DNA of 64,000 nucleotides. It comes from Mesorhizobium sp. GTDB taxonomy: Bacteria > Pseudomonadota > Alphaproteobacteria > Rhizobiales > Rhizobiaceae. The stretch is from NCBI RefSeq assembly GCF_004963255.1, contig NZ_SUGA01000020.1, positions 1-64,000 of the forward strand, read 5' to 3'. A program made the translations under genes and the position numbers. The notes under the pieces were generated by a model, which saw only the letters and a list, made by a program, of their open reading frames with translations, made no database searches and was not told the origin of the DNA. Below, one piece after another: positions 32,665-39,773 of this stretch; positions within the stretch are counted from its first letter, which is position 1; every line of letters starts with the position of its first letter.

Positions 32665-32713
32665 AACCATGATCCCAAGAAATGGGAACCGGTTTTTGGA
32701 AAAGATCATGGTT
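32665..32713. repeat. RIME-like palindrome between soxB and soxD
   Basis: AACCATGATC (32665-32674) and GATCATGGTT (32704-32713), a perfect 10-bp inverted repeat enclosing a core with AATGGGAACCGGTTTTTGG that matches the core of the element at 13348. It begins two bases after the soxB stop and ends 20 bases before soxD. Confidence 0.75.
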
Positions 32714-32733
32714 GAACAAGAAGATACAAGAAA

Positions 32734-33027
32734 ATGCTGATCACCTGTCCCTATTGCGGGCCGCGCGATGTCATCGAATTCACCTATCAGGGCGACGGCA
32801 ACCGGGAGCGGCCGCAGCCGGCCTCGCAAGATCTCGACGCCTGGAACGCCTATGTCTACGACCGGCTCAATCCGGCCGGCGACCACAATGAGATATGGCA
32901 GCATTCCGGCGGTTGCCGCGCGCATCTGAGGGTCGTGCGCAACACCATCACGCATGAGATCCTGAGCACCGCCTTCGCCCGCGGCGGCCACAAATCTGCC
33001 GACAACAGGGCGGAGGGCCGTTCGTGA
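32734..33027 (+). CDS. soxD: sarcosine oxidase subunit delta
   Basis: A 97-residue protein with MLITCPYCGPRDVIEF at the start: C5 and C8 are two ligands of the structural zinc, and the two His in the C-terminal half (around GDHNEIWQH and GCRAHL) complete the set known for SoxD. It is the small zinc subunit of heterotetrameric sarcosine oxidase and does no catalysis itself. Stop overlaps the soxA start as GTGA (33024-33027). AAGATACAAG before ATG is a weak ribosome site. Confidence 0.95.
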   Translation: MLITCPYCGPRDVIEFTYQGDGNRERPQPASQDLDAWNAYVYDRLNPAGDHNEIWQHSGGCRAHLRVVRNTITHEILSTAFARGGHKSADNRAEGRS

Positions 33028-36017
33028 GCCCTCGCCGCACCGAGACCGGCGGTCGCATCGACCGGCTGCGCACGATCCGCTTCACCTTCGACGGAGCGCC
33101 TTACACCGGCCATGCCGGCGACACACTGGCCTCGGCGCTGCTCGCCAGCGGCGTGACGCTGTTCGGCCGTTCGTTCAAATACCATCGCCCGCGCGGCCTG
33201 CTTTCCGCTGGCGTCGAGGAGCCCAATGCGCTGGTGACGGTGCTGCGCAGCGAAGTGCGCGAGCCCAACATCCCTGCCACCATGGTCGAGATCTATGACG
33301 GGCTCGTCGCCGTCAGCCAGAACCGCAAGCCTTCGCTCGCCTGGGACATCGGCGCCATCAACCAGCTTGGCGGCAAGATCCTGTCGGCCGGCTTCTACTA
33401 CAAGACCTTCATGGGGCCGGTGATCGGTCCGCTGAAGGGCACGCGCTTCTGGATGTTCTGCGAGCATTTCATCCGCCGCGCCGCCGGTCTCGGCAAGGCA
33501 GGCACCGCCCACGACCCGGCGCGCTACGAACGCATGAACGCTTTCTGCGACGTGCTGGTCGTCGGCTCCGGTCCGGCCGGCCTGATGGCGGCCAAGGCCG
33601 CCGCCGACCAGGGCGCCCGGGTCATCCTCGCCGATCTCGAAGCCCATTTCGGCGGCTCCGCCAACTGGTCGGGCGAAACCATCGACGGCATGCCTGCCGC
33701 CGACTGGGCCCAGCGTGTGGCTGCGCAGCTCGCAGGCAACGACAATGTGCGGCTTTTGCCGCGCACGACGGTGTGGGGCTATTACGACGGCAACACGCTG
33801 GCCGCGCTTGAACGGGTGACCGACCACAAGGAAGTCGCCGCCAAGGGCGAGCCGCGCCAGCGCTACTGGGCGATCCGTGCGGGCACGGTGGTGCTCGCCA
33901 CCGGCTCCTTCGAGCGGCCGCTGGTGTTCCCTGGAAACGATCGTCCCGGCGTCATGCTGGCCCATGCGGCGGAGCGCTACGCGGTTGAATATGGCGTGCT
34001 GCCTGGACAGCGCGTCGCGCTCTTCACCAACAACGACAGCGCCTACCGCTCGGCCGTCGCCCTGAAGAAGGCTGGCGCGGCGGTCGTCGCCATCATCGAT
34101 GTCCGCGGCGATGTCTCGAACGAGATGCGCCGGCTGGCGAGCGATGCGGAAGCCGAGCTGCTTGCCGGTCACGCCGTGGTCGCGACCGAGGGCGGGAAGG
34201 CGCTCACCGGCCTCAAGGTGCAGCGCTTCGACGCCATGAGCGGTTCGCTCAGCGGCGACGAGCGCAGCATCCACGCCGACAGCCTTCTGATGTCGGGCGG
34301 CTGGTCGCCGACCATCCACCTCGCCAGCCAGGCCGGCGCGAAAGCCGAGTGGGACCCTGCCAGGCAAGCTTTCCTGCCGCCGAAGCCGACGCAGCGCTGG
34401 ATCGGCGCCGGCGCCTTCACCGGCAGTTTTTCGACAGCGCAGGCAATCGCGGAAGGTCGCGCCGCCGGTCTCCAGGCGGCTGGCGGTACGGCTTCATCCG
34501 GTCCCCTGCCCGTCGTCGAGGCGGCTCCGGGCGATCCCGATCCGGCTCCGGTCTTCGAGATCAGGGCCAAGGGCAAGAGCTTTGTCGACTTCCAGCACGA
34601 CGTCACCGCCGAGGACGTGCGGCTGGCGCATCGCGAAGGCTTCGTCTCGGTCGAGCATCTGAAGCGCTACACCACGCTCGGCATGGCGACCGACCAGGGC
34701 AAGAACTCCAACGTGCCGGGTCTCGCCATCATGGCCGAGGCGCTCGGCAAGCCGATCCCCGAAGTCGGCACGACGCGCTTCCGCCCGCCTTACACGGCGG
34801 TGTCGATCGGCTCGCTGGCGGCAGAGCGCTTCGGCGACCTCAAGCCCGAGCGGCTGACCCCGATGCATGACTGGCACATCGCCAATGGCGCGAGGATGTA
34901 TTCGGCCGGCCTCTGGTACCGCCCGATGATCTATGGCCTCCCCGGCGAGACGGTCGAGCAGGCCTATGTGCGGGAAGCAAGAGCCACGCGCGACAGCGCC
35001 GGCATCGTCGATGTCTCGACGCTGGGTAAGATCGCCGTGCAGGGGCCTGACGCGGCCGAGTTCCTCGACCGCGTCTACACCAACATGTTTTCGACGCTTG
35101 CGGTCGGCAAGGCGCGCTACGGCCTGATGCTGCGCGAGGATGGACTGGCCTTCGACGACGGCACCACCTGGCGGCTCGGCGAACAGGATTTCCTGATGAC
35201 CACCACCACCGCCAATGCCGGCAAGGTGATGCAGCATCTGGAATATTTCCTGGACGTCATCTGGCCGGAATTGAAGGTCACCGTCACCTCGGTCACCGAC
35301 GAATGGGCGGGGGCTGCGATCGGCGGCCCGAACGCGCGCGCCATCCTCGCTTCCTGCGTCACAGGCACTGCCGTCGACAACGCCACCCTGCCCTTCATGG
35401 GCATCGTGCATGGCCGGATCGCCGGCGTGCCGGTGATGATCTGCCGACTGTCCTTCTCCGGCGAGATGGCGTTCGAGGTCTATTCCGGTGCCGGTTACGG
35501 CACCCGCGTCTGGGAAGCCTTGATCGAGGCCGGCAAGCCTTTTGGCCTTGTCACCTATGGGCTCGAGGCGCTGGGCACTATGCGCATCGAAAAGGGCCAT
35601 GTCACCGGCGCCGAGATCGACGGCCGCACCACGGCGCGCGACCTCCATCTCGACTGGATGCTGTCGAAGAAGAAGCCTTTCATCGGCTCGGCCATGATGG
35701 ACCGCGAAGGCCTGATTGCGCCCGACCGGCTCGAGCTGGTCGGGCTGATCGCCCTCGACAACCGGGCCCTCAACGGCGGCGGACATATCGTCGAGGAACT
35801 GGACGAAGCCAATCCGCACGATTCGCTCGGCCACATCACCGCCTGCTGCTATTCGCCGGCGCTGGGCAAATACATCGCGCTGGCCCTGGTCAAGGGCGGC
35901 AAGGCGCGGCACGGGACCCGCGCCTTCGTCTCGGATCCGCTGCGCAACCGGTTCGGGCCGGTCGAGATCGTCTCCAACCATTTCTACGATCCGGACGGGA
36001 GCCGCATGCATGGCTGA
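33024..36017 (+). CDS. soxA: sarcosine oxidase subunit alpha
   Basis: A 997-residue protein, full-length for SoxA. N-terminal region (to about 100) is a ferredoxin-like fold (TIRFTFDGAPYTGHAGDTLA). CDVLVVGSGPAGLMAAKAAA (about 172-191) binds NAD. The C-terminal third, from about 610, is the GcvT-like aminomethyltransferase domain that binds THF and traps the formaldehyde made at SoxB. GTG start at 33024. Overlaps soxG by eight bases. Together with the DMGDH-like enzymes it can complete demethylation from dimethylglycine to glycine. Confidence 0.95.
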   Translation: MSPRRTETGGRIDRLRTIRFTFDGAPYTGHAGDTLASALLASGVTLFGRSFKYHRPRGLLSAGVEEPNALVTVLRSEVREPNIPATMVEIYDGLVAVSQNRKPSLAWDIGAINQLGGKILSAGFYYKTFMGPVIGPLKGTRFWMFCEHFIRRAAGLGKAGTAHDPARYERMNAFCDVLVVGSGPAGLMAAKAAADQGARVILADLEAHFGGSANWSGETIDGMPAADWAQRVAAQLAGNDNVRLLPRTTVWGYYDGNTLAALERVTDHKEVAAKGEPRQRYWAIRAGTVVLATGSFERPLVFPGNDRPGVMLAHAAERYAVEYGVLPGQRVALFTNNDSAYRSAVALKKAGAAVVAIIDVRGDVSNEMRRLASDAEAELLAGHAVVATEGGKALTGLKVQRFDAMSGSLSGDERSIHADSLLMSGGWSPTIHLASQAGAKAEWDPARQAFLPPKPTQRWIGAGAFTGSFSTAQAIAEGRAAGLQAAGGTASSGPLPVVEAAPGDPDPAPVFEIRAKGKSFVDFQHDVTAEDVRLAHREGFVSVEHLKRYTTLGMATDQGKNSNVPGLAIMAEALGKPIPEVGTTRFRPPYTAVSIGSLAAERFGDLKPERLTPMHDWHIANGARMYSAGLWYRPMIYGLPGETVEQAYVREARATRDSAGIVDVSTLGKIAVQGPDAAEFLDRVYTNMFSTLAVGKARYGLMLREDGLAFDDGTTWRLGEQDFLMTTTTANAGKVMQHLEYFLDVIWPELKVTVTSVTDEWAGAAIGGPNARAILASCVTGTAVDNATLPFMGIVHGRIAGVPVMICRLSFSGEMAFEVYSGAGYGTRVWEALIEAGKPFGLVTYGLEALGTMRIEKGHVTGAEIDGRTTARDLHLDWMLSKKKPFIGSAMMDREGLIAPDRLELVGLIALDNRALNGGGHIVEELDEANPHDSLGHITACCYSPALGKYIALALVKGGKARHGTRAFVSDPLRNRFGPVEIVSNHFYDPDGSRMHG

Positions 36018-36612
36018 GCAGCAATTGCCCGAGCGCCAGTCGCCGCTGGAGCCGGAGTACCATCCGGGTTCGCACGGCAATTTCGAACATGGCGTCGATG
36101 TCATCCTTTCCGAGACGCGGCCGGGCTCGATCCTGCAGCTTGCCGCATGGCCGGGCGAGGAGAAGCGGCTGATCGAGATCATCCGCAAGGTCACCGGCCT
36201 TGCCCTGCCCGACGGCGCCGGCGGCGGGGTGAGCAACGGCACCCGCGCCGTCTTCGGCTTCGCGTCGGGGAAATTCACCGTGGTGGATGAGGCTGAGGGC
36301 TTGGCTCAGGCCTTTGCCGGATCGATCACGCCGGCCATCGGCACGCTGACGGATCTTTCGCATGGCCGCACCGCGATCCGCATCGCCGGCCCGAAGGCCG
36401 AATGGGTGATGGCGAAGTTCTTCGCCATCGACTTTGCCTTGCCGGCCTTCCCGCTCGGCGCCGGCCGCTCGACCAATCATCACGACATCTTCGCCCAGAT
36501 CCAGCGCAGCGGCGCCGACCAGTTCGACATCTACGTCTTCCGTTCCTTCGCGCGCTCGTTCTGGAAGGCGCTGTGCCACGCCAGCGAAGAAGTCGGCTAC
36601 GAGGTGCAATAG
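36010..36612 (+). CDS. soxG: sarcosine oxidase subunit gamma
   Basis: A 200-residue protein MAEQQLPERQSPLEPEYHPG with the SoxG pattern ILQLAAWPGEEKRL, AIRIAGPKAEWVMAKFFAIDF and DQFDIYVFRSFARSFWKAL. SoxG shares a distant GcvT-like fold and wraps the alpha subunit. ATG 36010 lies inside the last codons of soxA (eight-base overlap). It ends the operon; 163 bases with a 14-bp direct repeat but no clear terminator follow before the MFS gene. Confidence 0.93.
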   Translation: MAEQQLPERQSPLEPEYHPGSHGNFEHGVDVILSETRPGSILQLAAWPGEEKRLIEIIRKVTGLALPDGAGGGVSNGTRAVFGFASGKFTVVDEAEGLAQAFAGSITPAIGTLTDLSHGRTAIRIAGPKAEWVMAKFFAIDFALPAFPLGAGRSTNHHDIFAQIQRSGADQFDIYVFRSFARSFWKALCHASEEVGYEVQ

Positions 36613-36634
36613 ACACGGCGTTGCCGGCTGCGCA

Positions 36635-36701
36635 TTGGGCCAGCAGGCTATCTGGCACTATCGACGGCTACAACTGCTGCTTGAGCGTTGGGCCAGCAGG
36701 C
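36635..36701 (+). repeat. 14-bp direct repeat downstream of soxG
   Basis: TTGGGCCAGCAGGC at 36635-36648 and again at 36688-36701, 53 bases apart. No known element recognised; may be slippage remnant or a binding site pair ahead of the MFS gene. Confidence 0.5.
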
Positions 36702-36775
36702 GCGATAGCTAAGGAATCACGAGTGTTTGCCAAGGCAGACGCCCGCTCAGGCAACCAGTTCGACCATACCCTTCC

Positions 36776-38218
36776 ATGACTGTTGAGACTTCGGCGACGG
36801 CCACGACCCGCTTTGCTCCGGCGGAGGGTCCGTCGATGTTGTTGCCGGCAACCGTCGCTTGCGGCGTTTTCATGACGAGCCTCGACCAGAATGTCGTGGT
36901 CACGGCGCTGCCCGGCATCGGCGAGAACCTCGACCGCCCGCCAAGCCAGCTTGGCCTTTTGATCACCGTCTATGTCGCCAGCCTCATCGTCACCATGCCG
37001 CTCGGCGGCTGGCTGGCCGACCGCTTCGGGCTGCGCAACGTCTATTGCTTCGCCCTGCTCGTCTTCGCCAGCGCCTCGGCCTTGTGCGGCCTTTCGGAGA
37101 ACATCTGGATGCTGGTCGGCTCGCGCGCCTTGCAGGGCTGCGGCGGCGCGCTGATGGGCACGCTCGGCCAGGTCGTGATCCTGTCGAGTTTCCCGCGCGA
37201 CCGTACGCTCAAGATCAACATGTATATCTCGCTCGCCGGGCAATCGGGACCGCTGGTCGGACCGCTGGTGGGCGGCGCGCTCACCACCTATGTCTCGTGG
37301 CGCTGGATCTTCTATATCAACATCCCGATCGCGCTGACCGCGGCGCTGCTGGCCGCCTCGCTGTTTCCGTCAACGACCAAGCCGGTGCGCACGCCGTTCG
37401 ATTTTCCGGGCTTCCTGCTCGTCGGCAGCGGCATGGGTCTTCTGATCTTCGGCATGGACTCGCTTGCCGCTAAGGATGCCGCGGGCAGCCTGATTGGCAT
37501 CGAGCTTGGCCTGGCGATCGTCATCCTGGCGGTTGCCTCCTTATACTGCCTGCGCGCCCGCAACCCGCTGCTCGACCTCAACCTGCTGCGCATCCGCACG
37601 TTTCGAATCTCCTTCCTTACTGGAGGCAGCCTCGACACGATCGGCCTCAGCTCCGTGGTCTTCCTGCTGCCGCTGATGTTCCAGCTCGGCTTCGGCATGA
37701 GCGCCGTGCAGGCCGGATCGCTGACCTTCGTCGCCGCGATCGGATCCCTGATCATGCGCTTCTTCATGCCACGCCTTCTGAACCGCTTCGGCTTCAGGCG
37801 CGTGCTGGTCACCAACACCCCGATCGTCGCCTTGCTGGTCGCGGGCTTTGCCCTGATGCAGGAGAGCCTGCCGGCCTGGATCGTGCTGGCCTACATTTTT
37901 GTTTTCGGCGTCTTCCGCTCGGTGCAATGGGCCTCGACCGGCAATCTTTCCTATTCGGACATCGCGCCGGAGCAACTCGCCCGCTTCAGCGCGCTCTATT
38001 ACATCCTGTGGCAGCTCGCGGTGGCGATCAGCGTCGGTCTCGCGGCGGCGCTGCTGTCGCTGCTTGCCGGCGGCGGCAAGGCCAGCGTCGACGACTATCG
38101 CATCCTGTTCGTCGTCGAAGGGCTGATCACGCTTTGCGCGCTATCGGCTTACCTGCGGCTGACGCCGCGTGATGGCGCCCACGTCAGCGGCCACGGCGCG
38201 CATATGAGTACCGATTAA
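36776..38218 (+). CDS. MFS transporter, DHA2 (EmrB/QacA) family
   Basis: A 480-residue protein with 14 predicted helices. TM1 holds the DHA2 pattern VFMTSLDQNVVVTALPGI (about residues 32-49). Motif A between TM2 and TM3 is GGWLADRFGLRNVY, and motif C in TM5 is QSGPLVGPLVGGALTTYVSWR. It should export a drug or metabolite by proton antiport. Located behind the sox operon with no overlap, and convergent to a nitroreductase gene only seven bases away. No adjacent membrane-fusion protein or regulator, so the substrate is unknown. Confidence 0.9.
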   Translation: MTVETSATATTRFAPAEGPSMLLPATVACGVFMTSLDQNVVVTALPGIGENLDRPPSQLGLLITVYVASLIVTMPLGGWLADRFGLRNVYCFALLVFASASALCGLSENIWMLVGSRALQGCGGALMGTLGQVVILSSFPRDRTLKINMYISLAGQSGPLVGPLVGGALTTYVSWRWIFYINIPIALTAALLAASLFPSTTKPVRTPFDFPGFLLVGSGMGLLIFGMDSLAAKDAAGSLIGIELGLAIVILAVASLYCLRARNPLLDLNLLRIRTFRISFLTGGSLDTIGLSSVVFLLPLMFQLGFGMSAVQAGSLTFVAAIGSLIMRFFMPRLLNRFGFRRVLVTNTPIVALLVAGFALMQESLPAWIVLAYIFVFGVFRSVQWASTGNLSYSDIAPEQLARFSALYYILWQLAVAISVGLAAALLSLLAGGGKASVDDYRILFVVEGLITLCALSAYLRLTPRDGAHVSGHGAHMSTD

Positions 38219-38225
38219 GGCAGCA

Positions 38226-38930
38226 TTATTCCGCGAAGGTCACCCAGTCCTCGAGTGGAGCGCGGTCGGTGCGGAACTCGTTTTCGGGCTTGGACGTGTC
38301 CTCATAGCCGAGCGCCATGCCGCAGACGACGATCTCTTCGTCGGGAATGTTGAGCACCGGCCTGATCTGCCGATGGTAGGGAGCGAAGGCCGCCTGCGGG
38401 CAGGTATGCAGCCCCCTGCCTCGTGCAGCGACCATGATGTTCTGCAGGAACATGCCGTAGTCGATCCACGAGCCCTGGTTCAGTCTCCGGTCGATCGTGA
38501 AGATCATGCCGACGGGAGCATCGAAGAAGATGAAGTTGCGGTCGTGCTGCGCCCGCATCTTGTCGACCTCGCGCCGGCCGATGCCCAGCGCGCCGTAAAG
38601 GCCGAAGCCATTGGCGCGCCGGCGCGTCAGATATGGTTCGAAGAACTGGTCGGGATAATAGCGGTATTCGTCCCACTCGGCCTTTTCGGCACGGATGCCG
38701 GAGTTGAGGATGGCGTCGCTGATGCGCTGCTTGACGTCGCCCTTGGTCACGTAGACGCGCCAGGGCTGCATGTTGGTGCCGGACGGCGCGCGCGCGGCGA
38801 CCGCCAGGATCGCGCGGATCGTGTCGTCATCGACCATATCCGGCAGGAAAGCGCGCACCGACCGGCGCGAGGTGATCGCCTCATCGACGATCTCCGCATC
38901 CGACGCGATCCGGATGTTCTTCTCAAGCAT
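38226..38930 (-). CDS. nitroreductase family protein
   Basis: A 234-residue FMN oxidoreductase. EAITSRRSVRAFLPDMV (about residues 14-30) binds FMN phosphate, ARAPSGTNMQPWRVYV (about 54-69) is the classic nitroreductase block, and FLQNIMVAARGRGLHTCPQAA closes the site. Uses NAD(P)H to reduce nitro-groups, quinones or similar acceptors. ATG 38930 is chosen; a longer frame to 38963 has no conserved content. It lacks the sequence features of BluB and is not next to cobalamin genes, so I do not assign a role in dimethylbenzimidazole synthesis. Confidence 0.88.
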   Translation of the reverse strand: MLEKNIRIASDAEIVDEAITSRRSVRAFLPDMVDDDTIRAILAVAARAPSGTNMQPWRVYVTKGDVKQRISDAILNSGIRAEKAEWDEYRYYPDQFFEPYLTRRRANGFGLYGALGIGRREVDKMRAQHDRNFIFFDAPVGMIFTIDRRLNQGSWIDYGMFLQNIMVAARGRGLHTCPQAAFAPYHRQIRPVLNIPDEEIVVCGMALGYEDTSKPENEFRTDRAPLEDWVTFAE

Positions 38931-39092
38931 GGGTCGTCCCTTTCGGCATGGCCAGAAACCCACAACACGGTTTCCTTGACGACCATCCGCAGACTATGAA
39001 CTAACTTGGTCTCCGACCGTGCGCCCCACTCGCCGCTCGTGCGCGAGCCTTTGCATCAACCGCCGAAAACGCGCAAGCAAATCTTGTGGCCT

Positions 39093-39156
39093 ATGAAAAT
39101 CTCCTTGATTTTTTCATGGTTTTACCCTCTCATGAAATTTATCCGGATTTTTTCAT
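39093..39156. promoter_or_regulatory. double operator: two ATGAAA-N13-TTTCAT sites
   Basis: Site 1 at 39093-39117 and site 2 at 39132-39156. Each is 25 bp, begins ATGAAA and ends ATTTTTTCAT; starts are 39 bases apart. Site 2 is extended to a perfect 12-bp inverted repeat CCTCTCATGAAA (39126-39137) / TTTCATGAGAGG (39151-39162), ending three bases before the TTG start of the regulator gene. Binding here would block transcription or translation of the whole operon. Confidence 0.75.
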
Positions 39157-39165
39157 GAGAGGCCT

Positions 39166-39753
39166 TTGAGCTCGACCACCGCCAGATCGGAGCAGGACAA
39201 TGGCGACCGGCTGCTGGCCGGCGACATCCGCGCGCTGCGCAAGGCGCGCGGCCTCACGCTCAGCGAAATTGCGCTCAAGTTGGGCCGTTCGATCGGCTGG
39301 GTCAGCCAGGTCGAACGCGGGCTCTCGGTGCCTTCGGTCGGCGATTTGCGCGCCTTCGCCGACCTCTTCGATGTGCCGATCAGCCTGTTCTTCAGTCATG
39401 ACGTGCCGGTCGAGGAAGAGCGTGGCGTGATCGTGCGCGCCGGCCGCCGCCGCGTCCTTGGCACAAGTGAATCGGGTCTGGTGGAAGAGCTTCTGTCGCC
39501 CGATCTCGGCAGTAGTTTCGAGGTGGTGCGCTCAGTCTTCGCGCCTGGCGCCGAGATGAAGACCGCGGCGCTTCGGCCGACCGAGGAGGCCGGATACATC
39601 GTCTCCGGACTGTTCGACATCGAGATCGCCGGCGTCTGGCATCGGCTTGGCGAAGGCGACTCGTTCCGCTTCGAGGGCAAGCCCTATCGCTGGCGCAATC
39701 CGGGCACCGAGCCGGCGGTCGTCATCTGGGTGGTTTCACCGCCGGTATATTGA
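39166..39753 (+). CDS. XRE family regulator with C-terminal cupin domain
   Basis: A 195-residue protein. Residues 18-75 are an XRE helix-turn-helix (ALRKARGLTLSEIALKLGRS then WVSQVERGLSVPSVGDLRAF). Residues 110-190 are a cupin_2 barrel (AEMKTAALRPTEEAGYIVSG, GDSFRFEGKPYRWRNPG), the part that senses a small ligand. TTG 39166 is the only start that keeps the HTH close to the N-terminus; site 2 of the double operator runs into its ribosome-binding region. First gene of a five-gene operon for methylated-compound breakdown, 20 bases ahead of the DMGDH-like gene. Likely its autorepressor. Confidence 0.9.
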   Translation: MSSTTARSEQDNGDRLLAGDIRALRKARGLTLSEIALKLGRSIGWVSQVERGLSVPSVGDLRAFADLFDVPISLFFSHDVPVEEERGVIVRAGRRRVLGTSESGLVEELLSPDLGSSFEVVRSVFAPGAEMKTAALRPTEEAGYIVSGLFDIEIAGVWHRLGEGDSFRFEGKPYRWRNPGTEPAVVIWVVSPPVY

Positions 39754-39773
39754 TTGAATTGGAGGAGAGAAAC

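Noticed and set aside
34494..36278. 594-codon minus-strand frame over soxA
   Set aside because: Antisense to the well-supported soxA and soxG genes.
38226..38930. Nitroreductase-family gene as bluB, the DMB synthase for cobalamin
   Set aside because: The sequence has the general nitroreductase blocks and none of the distinguishing BluB features I know; it is also 17 kb from the cob genes.
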